The notes under the pieces: generated by a model
Databases searched by the model: none
What the model was told of the DNA's origin: nothing
The model's input: only the letters and a program-made list of their open reading frames with translations
Shown here: positions 62,525-64,000 of the stretch, piece after piece
Layout of the letters: the number at the start of each line of letters is the position of its first letter
Numbering within the stretch: position 1 is the first letter of the stretch
Program-made: the position numbers and the translations under genes
Source of the DNA: Branchiostoma floridae
Lineage: Eukaryota; Chordata; Leptocardii; Amphioxiformes; Branchiostomatidae
NCBI RefSeq assembly: GCF_000003815.2
Contig: NC_049990.1
Location: 18,348,873-18,412,872 of the forward strand
Direction: 5' to 3'
Length of the DNA stretch: 64,000 nucleotides

Positions 62525-62581
62525 ACGCCTGACAAAGTACAAAGCCTGAAGCGTCTCCGAGACCCCTCGGACGACTTACTG
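62525..62581 (+). CDS. mbnl: Muscleblind-like alternative nuclear-localisation exon
   Basis: A 57-nt, phase-0 exon encoding TPDKVQSLKRLRDPSDDLL. It matches the vertebrate MBNL 54-nt alternative exon, TQSAVKSLKRPLEATFDL, in position (directly after ...AAAAM), phase, initial Thr, the basic core SLKR and the acidic/Leu end. In vertebrates inclusion of this exon gives mainly nuclear MBNL, since its basic residues form half of a bipartite signal, and skipping gives cytoplasmic forms. The acceptor is tacgcctcag; the donor is ctg|gtatct, which is weak, as expected of a regulated exon. If the donor is not used, the frame runs 14 more codons to a stop at 62624. The frame also extends upstream, but only as intron. 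Confidence 0.85.
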
Positions 62582-64000
62582 GTATCTATCTTTGCTTGCA
62601 TGTTGCCTAGTTTTGTAGAAGCGTAGACGTACTATAGATGTCGTCGAAAAATCGTTTGGTCTAACATCTTACCGTTTCGAAGCGACAGTAAGGTTTAACG
62701 TCGTTGGAATTTGTTTGTAAGGTCACGGTTATTAATAGTGGAACAGTAATATTCATGGGGAGTGGCGAATACTTTGAACGCACTGTTAACTATTTTGGTA
62801 ACTTTTGATCTAGTACGTAAGGGTTGGTAGGGTGTAAGGTTCTTTATAATATGGATCTGTTTGTACACTTATGTTCTTCATGTCTCAGCCATGCTACCTC
62901 TCAACTGTATGGTGTACCCTGCCTCCCCTTGTTCACAGAATAATAGACTCTTCCCAAAATTTTTACCAGTTTGTAATATCCGATTATTTGTATATTGTGT
63001 GTTAATTGCTATTTCCTAAAACTTACACTGAGAGTGTTCCTTCAGAATAGTCCGGCAGTCCTCTGTCATAGCTTTGACCTTGAAGATGGAGGTGACCAGG
63101 GTGACCTTCAGTGGAGAGGAAACATAGGCGCCGATCAGAATATGGTCGTGGGTATCTTCAGAAATGGCCGCCCTTTCATTTGCCAGCTGCACATCCCAGC
63201 TACATTGCACAGCCTGTATATAAAGACTTAGAGCCTGATTTAACTAATGAAGGAAACTTACATATGCAACAAAAACACATTCAAACAAAACAATTTTTGT
63301 TTAGGTCTGAACACAATGATTGCATGTGGCTCTTCTTTTTGCATCCAACATAGACTGTTATGTAAAACGTTAAGTAAAAGAAGGCTGAAGTCATGCTGAA
63401 TGTAAGCTTTCTAAAACTTCACGTTTGAAGCTTTTAGCTCATTTTTCACCATGCAAATGCTGAGACATTCTGCACCAAGCCAATAACTCCATTTCATTAA
63501 CCTGTCTGTCCTGCACCCCACATCCAAGCAGCGGAGCATGCGCCTACCCCCCACCCCCACTCAACTCACAGAACCGATCTATCCAATTCAGCCATCTTGC
63601 TACAGTATATCCATTTTTACCAGATCACACATATATAACCCTGTCACTACTACTGTTTTTCCTATAGAGCAAAACAAAAGTTTAGTGACCTAGAAATTAA
63701 AGTAGGAGTGTTGCATTTCGAGCAAGACTGAAATTTGCATTGCATGATATCTTCACAATGTTGTTTCGTATTGAATCTAGAGGTCTAATTTAGCATACTG
63801 GGCCCTTCAGATTGTGACAAAACAGCTGGAATGTGCGTGCTTATGTATCCACTAATCTTCAACATTAATAACAAACAACTAACACTGTTTGGCCCGAAAA
63901 AGTCTGTTTCCAGTGCCAATCTGAATCCCATACCATATGAAGGATTGGTTGATGACATTTGACCTGTGAACTCTGACATGGAAAGTTTGTTCTCATGACC
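62582..64000 (+). other. Muscleblind intron after the NLS exon
   Basis: No further exon was found. The constitutive exon that follows in vertebrates (with a PPLPKRPALEK motif) is not visible, so it should lie beyond 64000. The reading frames at 62995-63353 and 63785-63979 show no domain, splice-bounded structure or family signature. A C-rich run occurs near 63547-63560. Confidence 0.7.

Noticed and set aside
63525-63690. Open frame beginning atgcgcctaccccccacccc, with an apparent acceptor (catccaagcag) before it
   Set aside because: Pro/Thr-rich start looked like an MBNL C-terminal exon, but no residue pattern matches MBNL and no donor is in place; composition of a C-rich run.

Overview
This is a stretch of animal nuclear DNA that lies almost entirely inside one gene. 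The gene is a muscleblind-like (MBNL) RNA-binding splicing regulator on the + strand. Four coding exons can be read with clean AG/GT boundaries and matching phase: 22567-22737, 59714-59902, 60459-60692 and the small exon 62525-62581. Everything else is intron: about 22.5 kb upstream of the first visible exon, a 37 kb intron, two short introns and the start of a further one. I find no prokaryotic-style genes, rRNA or CRISPR array. Open reading frames of 60-150 codons are scattered over both strands; apart from those overlapping the exons they look like chance or repeat-derived frames.

The organism is most likely an invertebrate deuterostome, and an amphioxus (Branchiostoma) fits best. The protein is close to vertebrate MBNL1-3 over both zinc-finger pairs and the FNPYL linker. 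The intron carries tRNA-derived SINEs, several MITE families and frequent acatgta words. The species call is inference. There is one 100-base assembly gap (12084-12183).

Layout. 1-22566: upstream intron with a 1.55 kb PIF/Harbinger-like TIR element (877-2428), a 194-bp tandem duplication (3410-3797), a tRNA-derived SINE (about 8000-8275) and several copies of an unnamed dispersed repeat. 22567-22737: exon for the end of zinc finger 2 and the start of the linker. 22738-59713: giant intron with four TIR/hairpin MITEs, several minisatellites, dispersed repeats, candidate cis-regulatory blocks and a candidate alternative first exon at 54943-54981. 59227-59508: a 59-bp minisatellite apparently built from copies of the 5' end of the next exon. 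59714-59902 and 60459-60692: linker, then zinc fingers 3 and 4. 62525-62581: the counterpart of the vertebrate alternatively spliced 54-nt nuclear-localisation exon. It is preceded by a 162-nt AG-free tract rich in YGCY, the MBNL binding motif, an arrangement that suggests autoregulated splicing.

The exon for zinc finger 1 and the start codon of the full-length protein was not found and should lie upstream. The constitutive exon after the nuclear-localisation exon and the C terminus should lie downstream of base 64000.
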